Of a stretch of 64,000 nt of DNA, positions 31,861 to 39,079 are shown piece after piece (positions within the stretch are counted from its first letter, which is position 1; each line of letters begins with the position of its first letter). A program made the translations under genes and the position numbers. The notes beneath the pieces were generated by a model that worked only from the letters and a program-made list of their open reading frames with translations, did no database searches and was not told where the DNA came from. This stretch comes from Cardiobacterium sp. Marseille-Q4385 (GTDB taxonomy: Bacteria; Pseudomonadota; Gammaproteobacteria; Cardiobacteriales; Cardiobacteriaceae), in contig NZ_OU745373.1 of assembly GCF_916618745.1 (NCBI RefSeq), positions 2,122,501-2,186,500 on the forward strand, given 5' to 3'.

Positions 31861-32525
31861 CAGTAGGTGCGCATGATCGGGCAGTCGAGCAACTGCGCCT
31901 GATAGAGGGCGGCGCGGTCGGCGACTTTGTCGCTGATAGTCATCAGCCAGGGTTTGGCGAGGAAACTGCGGTTCTCGTACCCCCCCAGGCCTTCGTGATA
32001 GGCGAGGTACTGGTTTTTTACGTCGTTCAGGTCAACGCCGTTCCTGATAACATTCTGGTTGGCATACCAGCCGATGAAATCCACCGCATCGTCGAAGCGC
32101 TCGCGCGAGACGTTCTGCCGGCCACGTTTCAGCTGATACCACTCCCAGGTCGGCTGCTTCACCTGCGCATAGCCATATGCCTGCGATTTGCTCATCGCCG
32201 TTGGGTTGAAGCGGGATTCCTGGTGCATGAAGGCGAGCACATACCACGGCTCGATATGCCAGCGCATCCGCGTTGCATCCAGCGCTTCCGCCCAGTGCGG
32301 ACGCTGATCCAGCAAGACGCAGGCGTTTTCCATGGAAGCCGTGGCAGGTTGCGGTTCATTCTGATAACGCGGGTCGCGCGGCGCGAAATTGTCCCAGGGA
32401 TCTTGCCCCATATCGGCGCTTGCCGGCTGATGACGCGGCGGGTGGTGATGATGTTGCCGCTGATACGATGAACACGCCGTCAAAACCAGCAAACCAAGAA
32501 CACATAACAGTCCGTGCAAACGCAT
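31860..32525 (-). CDS. lipoprotein with lytic transglycosylase (SLT) domain
   Basis: A 221-residue lipoprotein: the signal ends LLVLTAC (Cys about 18), followed by a His/Pro/Gln-rich spacer. The catalytic part has the SLT pattern AFMHQESRFNPTA (Glu as general acid, near residue 103), then AYGYAQVKQPTWEWYQ, which corresponds to the G-x-M/A-Q motif. It should cut peptidoglycan glycan strands from the outer membrane side. ATG 32525 was chosen because the signal peptide begins there; the frame to 32591 overlaps the glnS promoter. It is divergent from glnS. Confidence 0.85.
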   Translation of the reverse strand: MRLHGLLCVLGLLVLTACSSYQRQHHHHPPRHQPASADMGQDPWDNFAPRDPRYQNEPQPATASMENACVLLDQRPHWAEALDATRMRWHIEPWYVLAFMHQESRFNPTAMSKSQAYGYAQVKQPTWEWYQLKRGRQNVSRERFDDAVDFIGWYANQNVIRNGVDLNDVKNQYLAYHEGLGGYENRSFLAKPWLMTISDKVADRAALYQAQLLDCPIMRTY

Positions 32526-32605
32526 TGATGCCCCATATAACCTGATAAAATGCCACATTCTACACCGCCCTATGGCGAACCCAAACAGCAACGCACGAGG
32601 ACATC

Positions 32606-34252
32606 ATGAGCCAAACTCCGGAAGCCGCCAACTTCATCAAAAACATCATCGAAGAAGACCTGAAAAACGGCAAAAACGATGGCCGCATCGTTACCCGCTT
32701 TCCCCCTGAGCCCAACGGCTACCTGCACCTCGGCCACGTCAAATCCATCTGCCTCAACTTCGACATGGCGCAGCGCTTCGGCGGTTACTGCAACCTGCGT
32801 TACGACGACACCAACCCCGAAAAAGAAAACGAAGAATACATGGCGAGCATCCAGCGTGACGTGCACTGGCTCGGCTTTGACTGGAAACACCTTAACCATG
32901 CCAGCGACTACTTCCCGCAACTGCTGGATTATGCCTTCCAGCTTATCGACAAAGGCCTCGCCTATGTGGACAGCCAGAACGCCGAAGCAATCCGCGAAAA
33001 TCGCGGCACCCTGACCGAACCCGGCCGCAACAGCCCCTACCGTGAACGCAGCATCGAAGAAAACCGCGCCCTCTTTCAGGAAATGGTGGATGGCAAACAC
33101 CCGGACGGCAGCCACGTCCTGCGCGCCAAAATCGACATGGCCTCGCCCAACATCAACATGCGCGACCCTGTCATCTACCGCATCCGCCACATGGCGCACT
33201 TCCACGCCGGTGACTCGTGGAAAGTCTATCCGATGTACGACTACACCCACTGCCTCTCGGATATGCTCGAAGGCATCACCCACAGCCTCTGCACCCTCGA
33301 ATTTGAAGACCACCGCCCGCTCTACGACTGGGTGCTGGACGTGCTCGACACCCCCTGCCACCCGCAGCAAATCGAATTTGCCCGTCTCTCGCTCGAATAC
33401 ACCGTCCTTTCCAAACGCCGCCTCATCCAGCTCGTGCAAGAAAAGCACGTGAGCGGCTGGGACGACCCGCGTATGCCGACCATCGCCGGTATGCGGCGGC
33501 GTGGTATCCCCGCCGGGGCATTGCGCGACTTCTGCCGCAAAATCGGCATCAGCAAAGCTGACGGCACCATCGCCATCGACTACTTCGAAAGCACCATCCG
33601 CGACTACCTGAACGAACACGCTGCGCGCCGCATGACCGTCGTCCGCCCGCTCAAACTGACCATCACCAGCCTGCCGGACGACCATGAAGAAACCTATCAG
33701 CTGCCGAACCATCCGCAGGACGACAGCCAGGGCAGCCGCGCCGTACCGTTTGGCAACATTCTCTACATCGAGCAGGACGACTTCGCCGAAGAACCGCCGA
33801 AAAAATGGAAACGCCTCGCGCCCGGTCAGGCGGTGCGTCTGCGCGGCAGCTACGTCATCACCTGTGACGAAGTCATCAAAGATGCCGCGGGCAACATCAT
33901 CGAACTGCGCTGCCACCACGACCCGGATACCCTCGGTAAAAACCCCGAAGGCTACAAAGCGAACGGCGTCATCCATTGGGTTAGCGCCCGCCACGCGCGC
34001 GACTGCGAAATCCGCAACTACGAGCGCCTCTTCAGCCAGCCCGACCCGATGGCAGCGGATCACTTCCTCGATACCATCAACCCGCATTCGCTCACCATCA
34101 TCACCGGCGCCAAAACCGAACCGGCCTCACCGGCGGAAGCAGGCACCGTGTACCAGTTCGAACGTCTTGGCTACTATGCCGTTGATCCGGACAGCACAGC
34201 GGACAACCCCATCTTCAACCGCACCGTCGAACTGCGCGACGGCTTCAAATAA
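32606..34252 (+). CDS. glnS: glutaminyl-tRNA synthetase
   Basis: A 548-residue class-I aminoacyl-tRNA synthetase charging tRNA-Gln. The HIGH-type motif is in PPEPNGYLHLGHVKS (near 35), the KMSKS-type motif is VLSKRRL (near 268), and the C-terminal two beta-barrels recognise the anticodon. GlnS-type enzymes are typical of gamma- and some betaproteobacteria. A possible -10 TAAAAT is near 32546. It ends at a compact terminator at 34261, so it is monocistronic. Confidence 0.97.
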   Translation: MSQTPEAANFIKNIIEEDLKNGKNDGRIVTRFPPEPNGYLHLGHVKSICLNFDMAQRFGGYCNLRYDDTNPEKENEEYMASIQRDVHWLGFDWKHLNHASDYFPQLLDYAFQLIDKGLAYVDSQNAEAIRENRGTLTEPGRNSPYRERSIEENRALFQEMVDGKHPDGSHVLRAKIDMASPNINMRDPVIYRIRHMAHFHAGDSWKVYPMYDYTHCLSDMLEGITHSLCTLEFEDHRPLYDWVLDVLDTPCHPQQIEFARLSLEYTVLSKRRLIQLVQEKHVSGWDDPRMPTIAGMRRRGIPAGALRDFCRKIGISKADGTIAIDYFESTIRDYLNEHAARRMTVVRPLKLTITSLPDDHEETYQLPNHPQDDSQGSRAVPFGNILYIEQDDFAEEPPKKWKRLAPGQAVRLRGSYVITCDEVIKDAAGNIIELRCHHDPDTLGKNPEGYKANGVIHWVSARHARDCEIRNYERLFSQPDPMAADHFLDTINPHSLTIITGAKTEPASPAEAGTVYQFERLGYYAVDPDSTADNPIFNRTVELRDGFK

Positions 34253-34260
34253 AACTCGCC

Positions 34261-34286
34261 AAACGCTGCCGCCGGCAGCGTTTTTT
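34261..34286 (+). terminator. terminator after glnS
   Basis: AAACGCTGCC / GGCAGCGTTTTTT with a GCC loop. Confidence 0.93.
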
Positions 34287-34327
34287 ACATCCATGAACCC
34301 ACATTCCCACCACGACAGAGGCTCCCT

Positions 34328-34687
34328 ATGCTGAAATGGCTTTCCTTGGCACTGGTCGCAACCGGCATCCTGCACAACGCTCTGGCATTCATCCTGATGG
34401 GCGATACCCTGCGGCGGCTGTGGCGCAGCGGCCTGATGGCCGCCGTGCGTGCCGATGACGCCGCTGCGTTCGCCCTGCTGTGGTTCATCGTGGCTGGTTT
34501 TGTCCTGATGCTGATTGGCGCGGCATTCTGGCAACTGGCGGATGCAGGTCGCCTTGGCTGGTCGCTAATCCTGGGACTGTGGGCGCTGGCGGCCAGTATT
34601 TGCCTGCTCTTCCCGCAGCCGGGGCCGTTTTTGCTGCTCGCGCTTGCCTGCGCCTTCGTGCTTGCGAAGGCGGGCGGGGCGGGATAG
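34328..34687 (+). CDS. small four-helix membrane protein of unknown function
   Basis: A 119-residue very hydrophobic protein with about four membrane helices (residues 5-22, 42-66, 75-92 and 96-114) and a short charged loop RRLWRSGLMAAVRADD between the first two. The design resembles the DUF6463-type family. The ATG has AGAGGCTCCC upstream. nfsA follows after 35 bases on the same strand. No function can be inferred. Confidence 0.7.
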   Translation: MLKWLSLALVATGILHNALAFILMGDTLRRLWRSGLMAAVRADDAAAFALLWFIVAGFVLMLIGAAFWQLADAGRLGWSLILGLWALAASICLLFPQPGPFLLLALACAFVLAKAGGAG

Positions 34688-34722
34688 GCTGCCATTTCCT
34701 TTCTTCCTATTGTGAGGTCATC

Positions 34723-35451
34723 ATGTCCATAAAAAGCCTGCCTGCCCTGGAAACCGCGCTGGCGCACCGCTCCATCCGCAAATTCAGTGACAAACCCGTG
34801 CCGCCGGAGATACTGGCTGCGTTAATGGATGCCGGACGGATGGCATCCACCTCAAATCATCTGCAATGTGTGTCCGTCATCCGTATCACGGATGCGGCTA
34901 TTCGTGCCGGCATCCGCCGCGCGGCGTCGGACATGGCCTATGTGACGGAATGCCCGGAGTTTCTGCTTTTCTGCGTCGATTTCCACAAACACCACCTGCT
35001 CCTGCCAGAAGCGCAGACCGATTGGGCAGAAGCGCTGCTGATCGGTGCGGTGGATACCGGCATCATGGCGCAGAACGTGCTCTTGGTCGCAGAATCGCTC
35101 GGCCTCGGCGGCGTCTATATCGGCGCGCTACGTAACGATATTGCAGCGGTGGCGGAACTGGTCGGGCTGCCCGCGCATTGCCTGCCGCTGGTCGGCCTCT
35201 GCCTCGGCTATCCGGCGCAGGATCCGCCCGTCAAGCCGCGTCTGCCGCAGGAGGTGGTGCTGCATGAGAACCGCTATCGCGAGCCCGACCCGCAGGCGTT
35301 CGCCGCTTACGATGAAGAACTGCGCGCGTATTACACGGCGCGGACGGGCGAGGCGCGGGATTGGCTGGATGCGGTGCAAAACACACTGGGCCAGCCACTG
35401 CGCCCGCATGTGTTGGCGTTTTTGCAGGCGCAGGGATTTATACGGCGATGA
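34723..35451 (+). CDS. nfsA: oxygen-insensitive NADPH nitroreductase NfsA
   Basis: A 242-residue FMN-dependent nitroreductase. N-terminal ALAHRSIRKFSDKPVP binds FMN phosphate with its H-R-S-x-R pattern, GRMASTSNHLQCVSVI follows, and the middle AVDTGIMAQNVLLVAESLGLGGVYIG and GLCLGYPAQDP-like segments match NfsA/Frp. Length equals NfsA (240). It reduces quinones and nitroaromatics with NADPH. The start at 34723 follows TGTGAGG; the longer frame from 34480 overlaps the membrane-protein gene. Its stop overlaps the next gene by ATGA. Confidence 0.92.
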   Translation: MSIKSLPALETALAHRSIRKFSDKPVPPEILAALMDAGRMASTSNHLQCVSVIRITDAAIRAGIRRAASDMAYVTECPEFLLFCVDFHKHHLLLPEAQTDWAEALLIGAVDTGIMAQNVLLVAESLGLGGVYIGALRNDIAAVAELVGLPAHCLPLVGLCLGYPAQDPPVKPRLPQEVVLHENRYREPDPQAFAAYDEELRAYYTARTGEARDWLDAVQNTLGQPLRPHVLAFLQAQGFIRR

Positions 35452-35720
35452 AAACGTGGTGGATGATGGCGGCGCTGCTACTGCTCGCCGCCTGTCAGCG
35501 GGAACGCCGACCGTTCGACGGACCGTTGGTCATGGCGGCAAAAACGCCGCTGGAAAGCCCCGGTTGCGCGGCGCGCAGTTGCCCTGAGGGGCATGATCCC
35601 GTCTGCGTGACCTTCGATGCAGGCGGGCGGCGGCAGAGACTGACGTTCGTTAATGCCTGCCATATGTGCATTGCGCCCGAACATATCGTCAGCATGCAGG
35701 CAGGAGAATGCCCGCGTTAA
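35448..35720 (+). CDS. small lipoprotein with Kazal-like cysteine pattern
   Basis: A 90-residue lipoprotein: signal peptide MMAALLLLAAC (Cys 15), then a 50-residue cysteine-rich domain GCAARSCPEGHDPVCV...FVNACHMCIAPEHIV...GEC. The arrangement C-x(4)-C-P-x(4)-D-P-V-C and later N-x-C-x-x-C resembles Kazal-type serine protease inhibitor domains, so a periplasmic protease-inhibitor or stress role is possible but unproven. It overlaps nfsA by ATGA. Its end overlaps the convergent EamA gene by 4 bases. Confidence 0.65.
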   Translation: MKTWWMMAALLLLAACQRERRPFDGPLVMAAKTPLESPGCAARSCPEGHDPVCVTFDAGGRRQRLTFVNACHMCIAPEHIVSMQAGECPR

Positions 35721-36586
35721 TGAGGATTGCGGGTGATGCTGATGAGTCCGGCGGCGATAATGATGGCGATGCCCGCCATTTCCTGCCAGCCTAGCGTTTC
35801 GCGGAAGAGATAGTGGCCGAAAACGACGGAATAGACGACGGTCAAATAAGAAAGCGCGGCGACGGTGAATTTCTGCCCGACGGCATAGGCGCGGGTGAGC
35901 GCCAGTTGCGCGGTGAGACCGCTCACTCCGATGCCGAGCAGATAGGGCAGAGAGGCAAGCGGCGGTGCGTGCCAGCCTTGAACGGTAGCCAGCATGGCGC
36001 TCATCAGGGTGCTGACCAGCGAAAAATAAAAAACGATGCGCCAGGCGGGTTCGCCGGTGGCGCTCATCTCGCGTAACTGCAAATGGGCGAGACCGGTCGC
36101 CGCCGCGCCGAAAAGACCGCAGGAAAGCCCCCAAGCCTGCCCGGCGGAAAAGCCCGGTCGCAGCAGCACGACGACACCCATCAGACCAATGATTAGCACG
36201 GCAACAGTGCGGTGGGTGATGTGTTCATGCAGGAGGATGAAAGACAGCAGGGCGAGGAAAATGGCCGAGCTGTAGCCGAGCGTGACGGCGGTGGCCAGCG
36301 GCAACAGCGTGAGCGTGTAGAAATAAATGAGGGTGGAGGTACCGCCAGAAACACTGCGGATGACGTGCGCGCGCAGATGCTGGGTGGCAAAACGCTGCCC
36401 GCGCAGCAGGGCAAAACCGCCCAGGGCAAGCGTGGCGGGCAGATTGCGCCAGGTGGCGAGTTCGTTGGAAGAAAAAGGAAAATGCTGCGCGCTGGCTTTG
36501 GTGATGACGCCCATCAGGGCAAAATTCAGGGAAGAAAACAGCGACCAAAGCACCCCGCGCCAGGCGGGGGAAAGAAAGCGGGACAT
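35717..36586 (-). CDS. EamA-family (DMT superfamily) exporter
   Basis: A 289-residue membrane protein with about ten helices in two EamA repeats (NFALMGVITKASAQ near residue 20 and the second from about 150, with SYLTVVYSVVFGHYLFRE near 240). It resembles RhaT/YdcZ-type and S-adenosylmethionine-type DMT carriers, but the substrate is not predictable. It is monocistronic on -, convergent with the small lipoprotein gene. Confidence 0.85.
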   Translation of the reverse strand: MSRFLSPAWRGVLWSLFSSLNFALMGVITKASAQHFPFSSNELATWRNLPATLALGGFALLRGQRFATQHLRAHVIRSVSGGTSTLIYFYTLTLLPLATAVTLGYSSAIFLALLSFILLHEHITHRTVAVLIIGLMGVVVLLRPGFSAGQAWGLSCGLFGAAATGLAHLQLREMSATGEPAWRIVFYFSLVSTLMSAMLATVQGWHAPPLASLPYLLGIGVSGLTAQLALTRAYAVGQKFTVAALSYLTVVYSVVFGHYLFRETLGWQEMAGIAIIIAAGLISITRNPH

Positions 36587-36654
36587 GACGGCGTGACGGA
36601 AGCAAAGAGGCGGGCATTATAGCGGCGCGGTTGCCGGACAGCGGCGGGAAGCAC

Positions 36655-36722
36655 CGCTTGGCGGGGCCGGTATTGATGCGCTTGACGGAGCCAGTAATGA
36701 CGCCGCTTGGCGTCTCAATACC
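36655..36722 (+). repeat. 25-base tandem repeat, about three diverged units
   Basis: Units start near 36655 (CCGCTTGCGGGGCCGG), 36679 (CGCTTGACGGAGCCAG) and 36703 (CCGCTTGGCG). Two are 24 bases long. The last overlaps the stop codon of the SUKH pseudogene. Confidence 0.65.
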
Positions 36723-36821
36723 AGTCATCGTCGCGCCATACCGTTCCTTCGTCATCCACCGTAACATCGGGCGCTTGCAGGCGCTGCAACAGTGCCGCGC
36801 TGAATGCGCTGAAGGAGTCGG

Positions 36822-36894
36822 CGAGCACACCGTCCCGGCAGCTCCAAACCCTGCGGGATTGGTGCGGAATTTAGGGCGAATCTACGTCAGCCCC
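36822..36894 (+). mobile_element. IS1016-like right-end remnant (73 bp)
   Basis: The stretch CTGCGGGATTGGTG to the terminus CTACGTCAGCCCC parallels the last 70 bases of the IS1595-family copies at 51-52.6 kb (CTGCGGGATTGGTG...CTAGTACAGCCCC), with a variant terminus. No transposase remains. Confidence 0.8.
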
Positions 36895-36896
36895 AA

Positions 36897-36931
36897 GAAA
36901 AAACAGTAAACCTTTTTTTGATTTACTGTTT
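36897..36931 (-). terminator. terminator after the ABC-F gene
   Basis: On -, AAACAGTAAAT and TTTACTGTTT pair around a T/A-rich loop and are followed by TTTTTC. Confidence 0.7.
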
Positions 36932-36966
36932 CTGTGTTAGTCTTTTTCTAAAATTGTTTATTTTAT

Positions 36967-38445
36967 TTATAATTGTATGATTTTATTGACTATATTTTCT
37001 ACAAATCGCTTATCGTGTTCCACAAATATAAGTGTAGGCTTTGCTTCTTTTATGATTTCCTCAATCTGTATTCTTGATATTATATCTATATAATTTAATG
37101 GTTCGTCCCAAATAAATAAATGGGCTGGCTTTGACAAACTTACGGCAATTAAAACTTTCTTTTTTTGTCCATCACTATAATTCTTCATATCCATTTCAAA
37201 TAATTCTCTTGAAAAATCTAATTTTCTAAGAATTGTTTTACACAATGTTTCATCAACATCTTGCTTATGAATATACTCATTTAGGCTACCCGTTACATCA
37301 GATGTATCTTGAGGAATATACGATATTTTCAAATTACTTGCTAATTTTATCTCACCTGTATACTCGTGATTTAGACCTAATAAAATTTTAATCAAGGTCG
37401 ATTTTCCACTTCCATTACTACCATATATAGCCACTATATCGCCTTGTTTTATCTCAAATCTCACATTACTTAATATCTGTTTTTCTCCATAGTATGATGA
37501 TAAATCACTAACCGATATTAAAGGATTTTTGCGATGATGTAACGGATGCAATAATAGAATTTCCTTTGTTTCAATATCTTTTAGTAAATTCTTTTTTTCT
37601 TCTATTGCCTTATTTTGTCTATTCTCCAAATTCTTAGATCTTTTCATCATCTTGGCTGCCTGATGACCTATACGTCCTTTGTCTGGTTTTATACCTGATA
37701 CTTTCACACCATTTTTAGTATTTTCAATTTTATCAGACCAAATTTTACTTTGCCTTGCAGCTTCTTTTAATCGTTTAATATCTCTTCTTAATTTCTCGTT
37801 TTTACTAATTTCAAATTGGTCTTTCATCAATTTGTTTTCATACCATGATGTAAAATTTCCTGATTGAACATCAATAGAATTCCTGTTAATAGAAATAACA
37901 TGGTTAATGCAGCCATCTAAAAAATCTCTATCATGAGATATGAGCAAAAACCCTTTTTTACTTTTCAGATATTCACTTACAATTTTTCTTCCATACATAT
38001 CTAAATGGTTTGTTGGTTCATCAATAAGTAAAAAACCATCTTCTCTTGTAAACAAAATAGCTAAAAGTATTTTTGTTTGTTCTCCTTTAGAAAGCGTTTC
38101 AAATTCCCTATAAACAAGGTTCTCATCTACATTTAGCAAATTAAGTTCTCTAAATAATTTCCATTCTTCCTCATCTGATATTAGTTCTTTATATAGCTCA
38201 ATTCCTAATTTTGAAGTGTCAATTATATTTGGTGGAAATTTAATAAATTCAACATCCTTACTTATTTTACCTTGATAAGTTTCTTGATTTAAAAGTAACT
38301 TAAATAGAGTTGATTTACCAATTCCATTTCTTCCTATCAATCCTATTTTCCAGCTTGTATCAAAGGAAAACGATACATTTTTAAATATAGGTTTTACATA
38401 TCCATAATATGAGAAATTGAGGTTTTCAATTTTAATTGTCGACAT
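36967..38445 (-). CDS. ABC-F ribosomal protection protein, Lsa-like (antibiotic resistance type)
   Basis: A 492-residue soluble protein with two ABC domains and no membrane part. Domain 1: Walker A GRNGIGKST (near 38), signature LSKGEQTKILLA, Walker B FLLIDEPTNHLD. Linker at about 190-290 is Lys-rich (the antibiotic-resistance-domain position). Domain 2: GSNGSGKST, YSDGQKKKVLIA, FIWDEPLNYIDIISR. The length and the WDEPLNYID motif match Lsa proteins, which displace lincosamides, streptogramin A and pleuromutilins from the 50S subunit. The gene is far lower in G+C than its surroundings and rich in Lys, Ile and Asn codons ending in A/T, indicating a Gram-positive source. Its own promoter -10 TATAAT (38471-38476 on -) and RBS AAGGGGATG came with it. 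Confidence 0.88.
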   Translation of the reverse strand: MSTIKIENLNFSYYGYVKPIFKNVSFSFDTSWKIGLIGRNGIGKSTLFKLLLNQETYQGKISKDVEFIKFPPNIIDTSKLGIELYKELISDEEEWKLFRELNLLNVDENLVYREFETLSKGEQTKILLAILFTREDGFLLIDEPTNHLDMYGRKIVSEYLKSKKGFLLISHDRDFLDGCINHVISINRNSIDVQSGNFTSWYENKLMKDQFEISKNEKLRRDIKRLKEAARQSKIWSDKIENTKNGVKVSGIKPDKGRIGHQAAKMMKRSKNLENRQNKAIEEKKNLLKDIETKEILLLHPLHHRKNPLISVSDLSSYYGEKQILSNVRFEIKQGDIVAIYGSNGSGKSTLIKILLGLNHEYTGEIKLASNLKISYIPQDTSDVTGSLNEYIHKQDVDETLCKTILRKLDFSRELFEMDMKNYSDGQKKKVLIAVSLSKPAHLFIWDEPLNYIDIISRIQIEEIIKEAKPTLIFVEHDKRFVENIVNKIIQL

Positions 38446-38482
38446 AAAAACATCCCCTTATTTATTTAATATTATACCATTT

Positions 38483-38577
38483 TTAAGCCATTTTTTCTAT
38501 ATCAGCTTTCTGTGGCACTTGACAGTTACCTATAAAATTAAAATATACATCAACTTGTTGTTTTCTTTCTTTACCTT
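38483..38577 (-). pseudogene. C-terminal tail of a large serine recombinase (TnpX/TndX type)
   Basis: On -, the codons before the ABC-F promoter encode KERKQQVDVYFNFIGNCQVP and end ADIEKMA followed by TAA. The Q-x-V-D-x-Y-F-N-F-I-G pattern is the C-terminus (DUF4368) of large serine recombinases of clostridial mobile elements such as Tn4451. About 30 codons remain; the rest is cut off by the IS1016-like end. Confidence 0.6.
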
Positions 38578-38600
38578 TAGGGCTAATCTACGTCAGCCCC
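38577..38600 (+). mobile_element. second IS1016-like right terminus
   Basis: TTAGGGCTAATCTACGTCAG and CCCC repeat the terminus at 36872-36894 in the same orientation. The two termini bracket the low-G+C ABC-F segment. Beyond this point the SUKH reading frame resumes. Confidence 0.75.
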
Positions 38601-38760
38601 TTTTGTTTTCGCGGAAGCCGGCAAATGCCGCGTCATCGCTGAGTAGATCACGCAATGCCTGGTTGGTGGTGATGATTTCTTCGATCGGCAGCAGTGCCGG
38701 GTAGCCGTAGAAACCCCGCGTGAAGTTGCCATGTCGCTGGCCGTTAAAGGTCAGCAGGTA

Positions 38761-38812
38761 GGCGCAAAAGTCCGGCGGCAGGGTGAGGCGCAAAAGTCCG
38801 GCGGCAGGGTGA
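38761..38812. repeat. 26-bp tandem duplication in the SUKH pseudogene
   Basis: GGCGCAAAAGTCCGGCGGCA plus GGGTGA is present twice back to back (38761-38786 and 38787-38812). Being 26 bases, it shifts the SUKH frame; deleting one copy restores LTLPPDFCAYLLTF. Confidence 0.95.
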
Positions 38813-38839
38813 GGTGGAGCGCCGTCTGTAAGCGGGCAA

Positions 38840-38947
38840 TATAGTTAAACATCTAAAAAATCGTAACGGCGTTGCGTCGCCTTGCCGTACTACCTGTACT
38901 GTCTGCGGCGACGCGCCTTGTTACGCTTTTTTATCTATTCAACTATA
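38840..38947. mobile_element. Correia-like MITE, subtype A short form (108 bp)
   Basis: Ends TATAGTTAAACATCTAAAAA and, from the other side, TATAGTTGAATAGATAAAAA; the core CTTGCCGTACTACCTGTACT and GTCTGCGG matches the core of neisserial Correia elements as I recall it. It is flanked by a TA duplication: excising element plus one TA restores the SUKH codons AQD-IAR exactly. Confidence 0.88.
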
Positions 38948-39079
38948 TCCTGCGCAGTCGCAGGCGGATTGAGACTGGCGGCGATGTCGGGCGCCAGCCG
39001 CGCCATGTGTTGCTGTATGGCAAACCATTGGGGGGACCTGGTTTTCTCCGCTGAGAAATTGGTGTTACGGCACGTCCTG

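Larger units (their letters stand above)
36715..39006 (-). pseudogene. SMI1/KNR4 (SUKH) family gene broken by three lesions
   Basis: Read on -, the pieces give MARLAPDIAASLNPPATAQD, then (after removing the MITE and one TA) IARLQTALHLTLPPDFCAY, then LLTFNGQRHGNF...AFAGFRENK, and, beyond the ABC-F cassette, DGVLADSFSAFSAALLQRL to WRDDDWY and a TGA at 36715. The LPPDF...NGQ core and the SFSAF ending are typical of SUKH proteins, many of which are immunity proteins against polymorphic toxins. Lesions: a MITE (38840-38947), a 26-bp tandem duplication that shifts the frame (38761-38812), and the insertion at 36822-38600, where about 40 residues seem lost. The true 5' end is uncertain; 39006 is the first in-frame ATG found. 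Confidence 0.75.

Noticed and set aside
30145..31866. 573-codon open frame on + across purK and tsaC
   Set aside because: Antisense to both genes; no ribosome site or recognisable motif.
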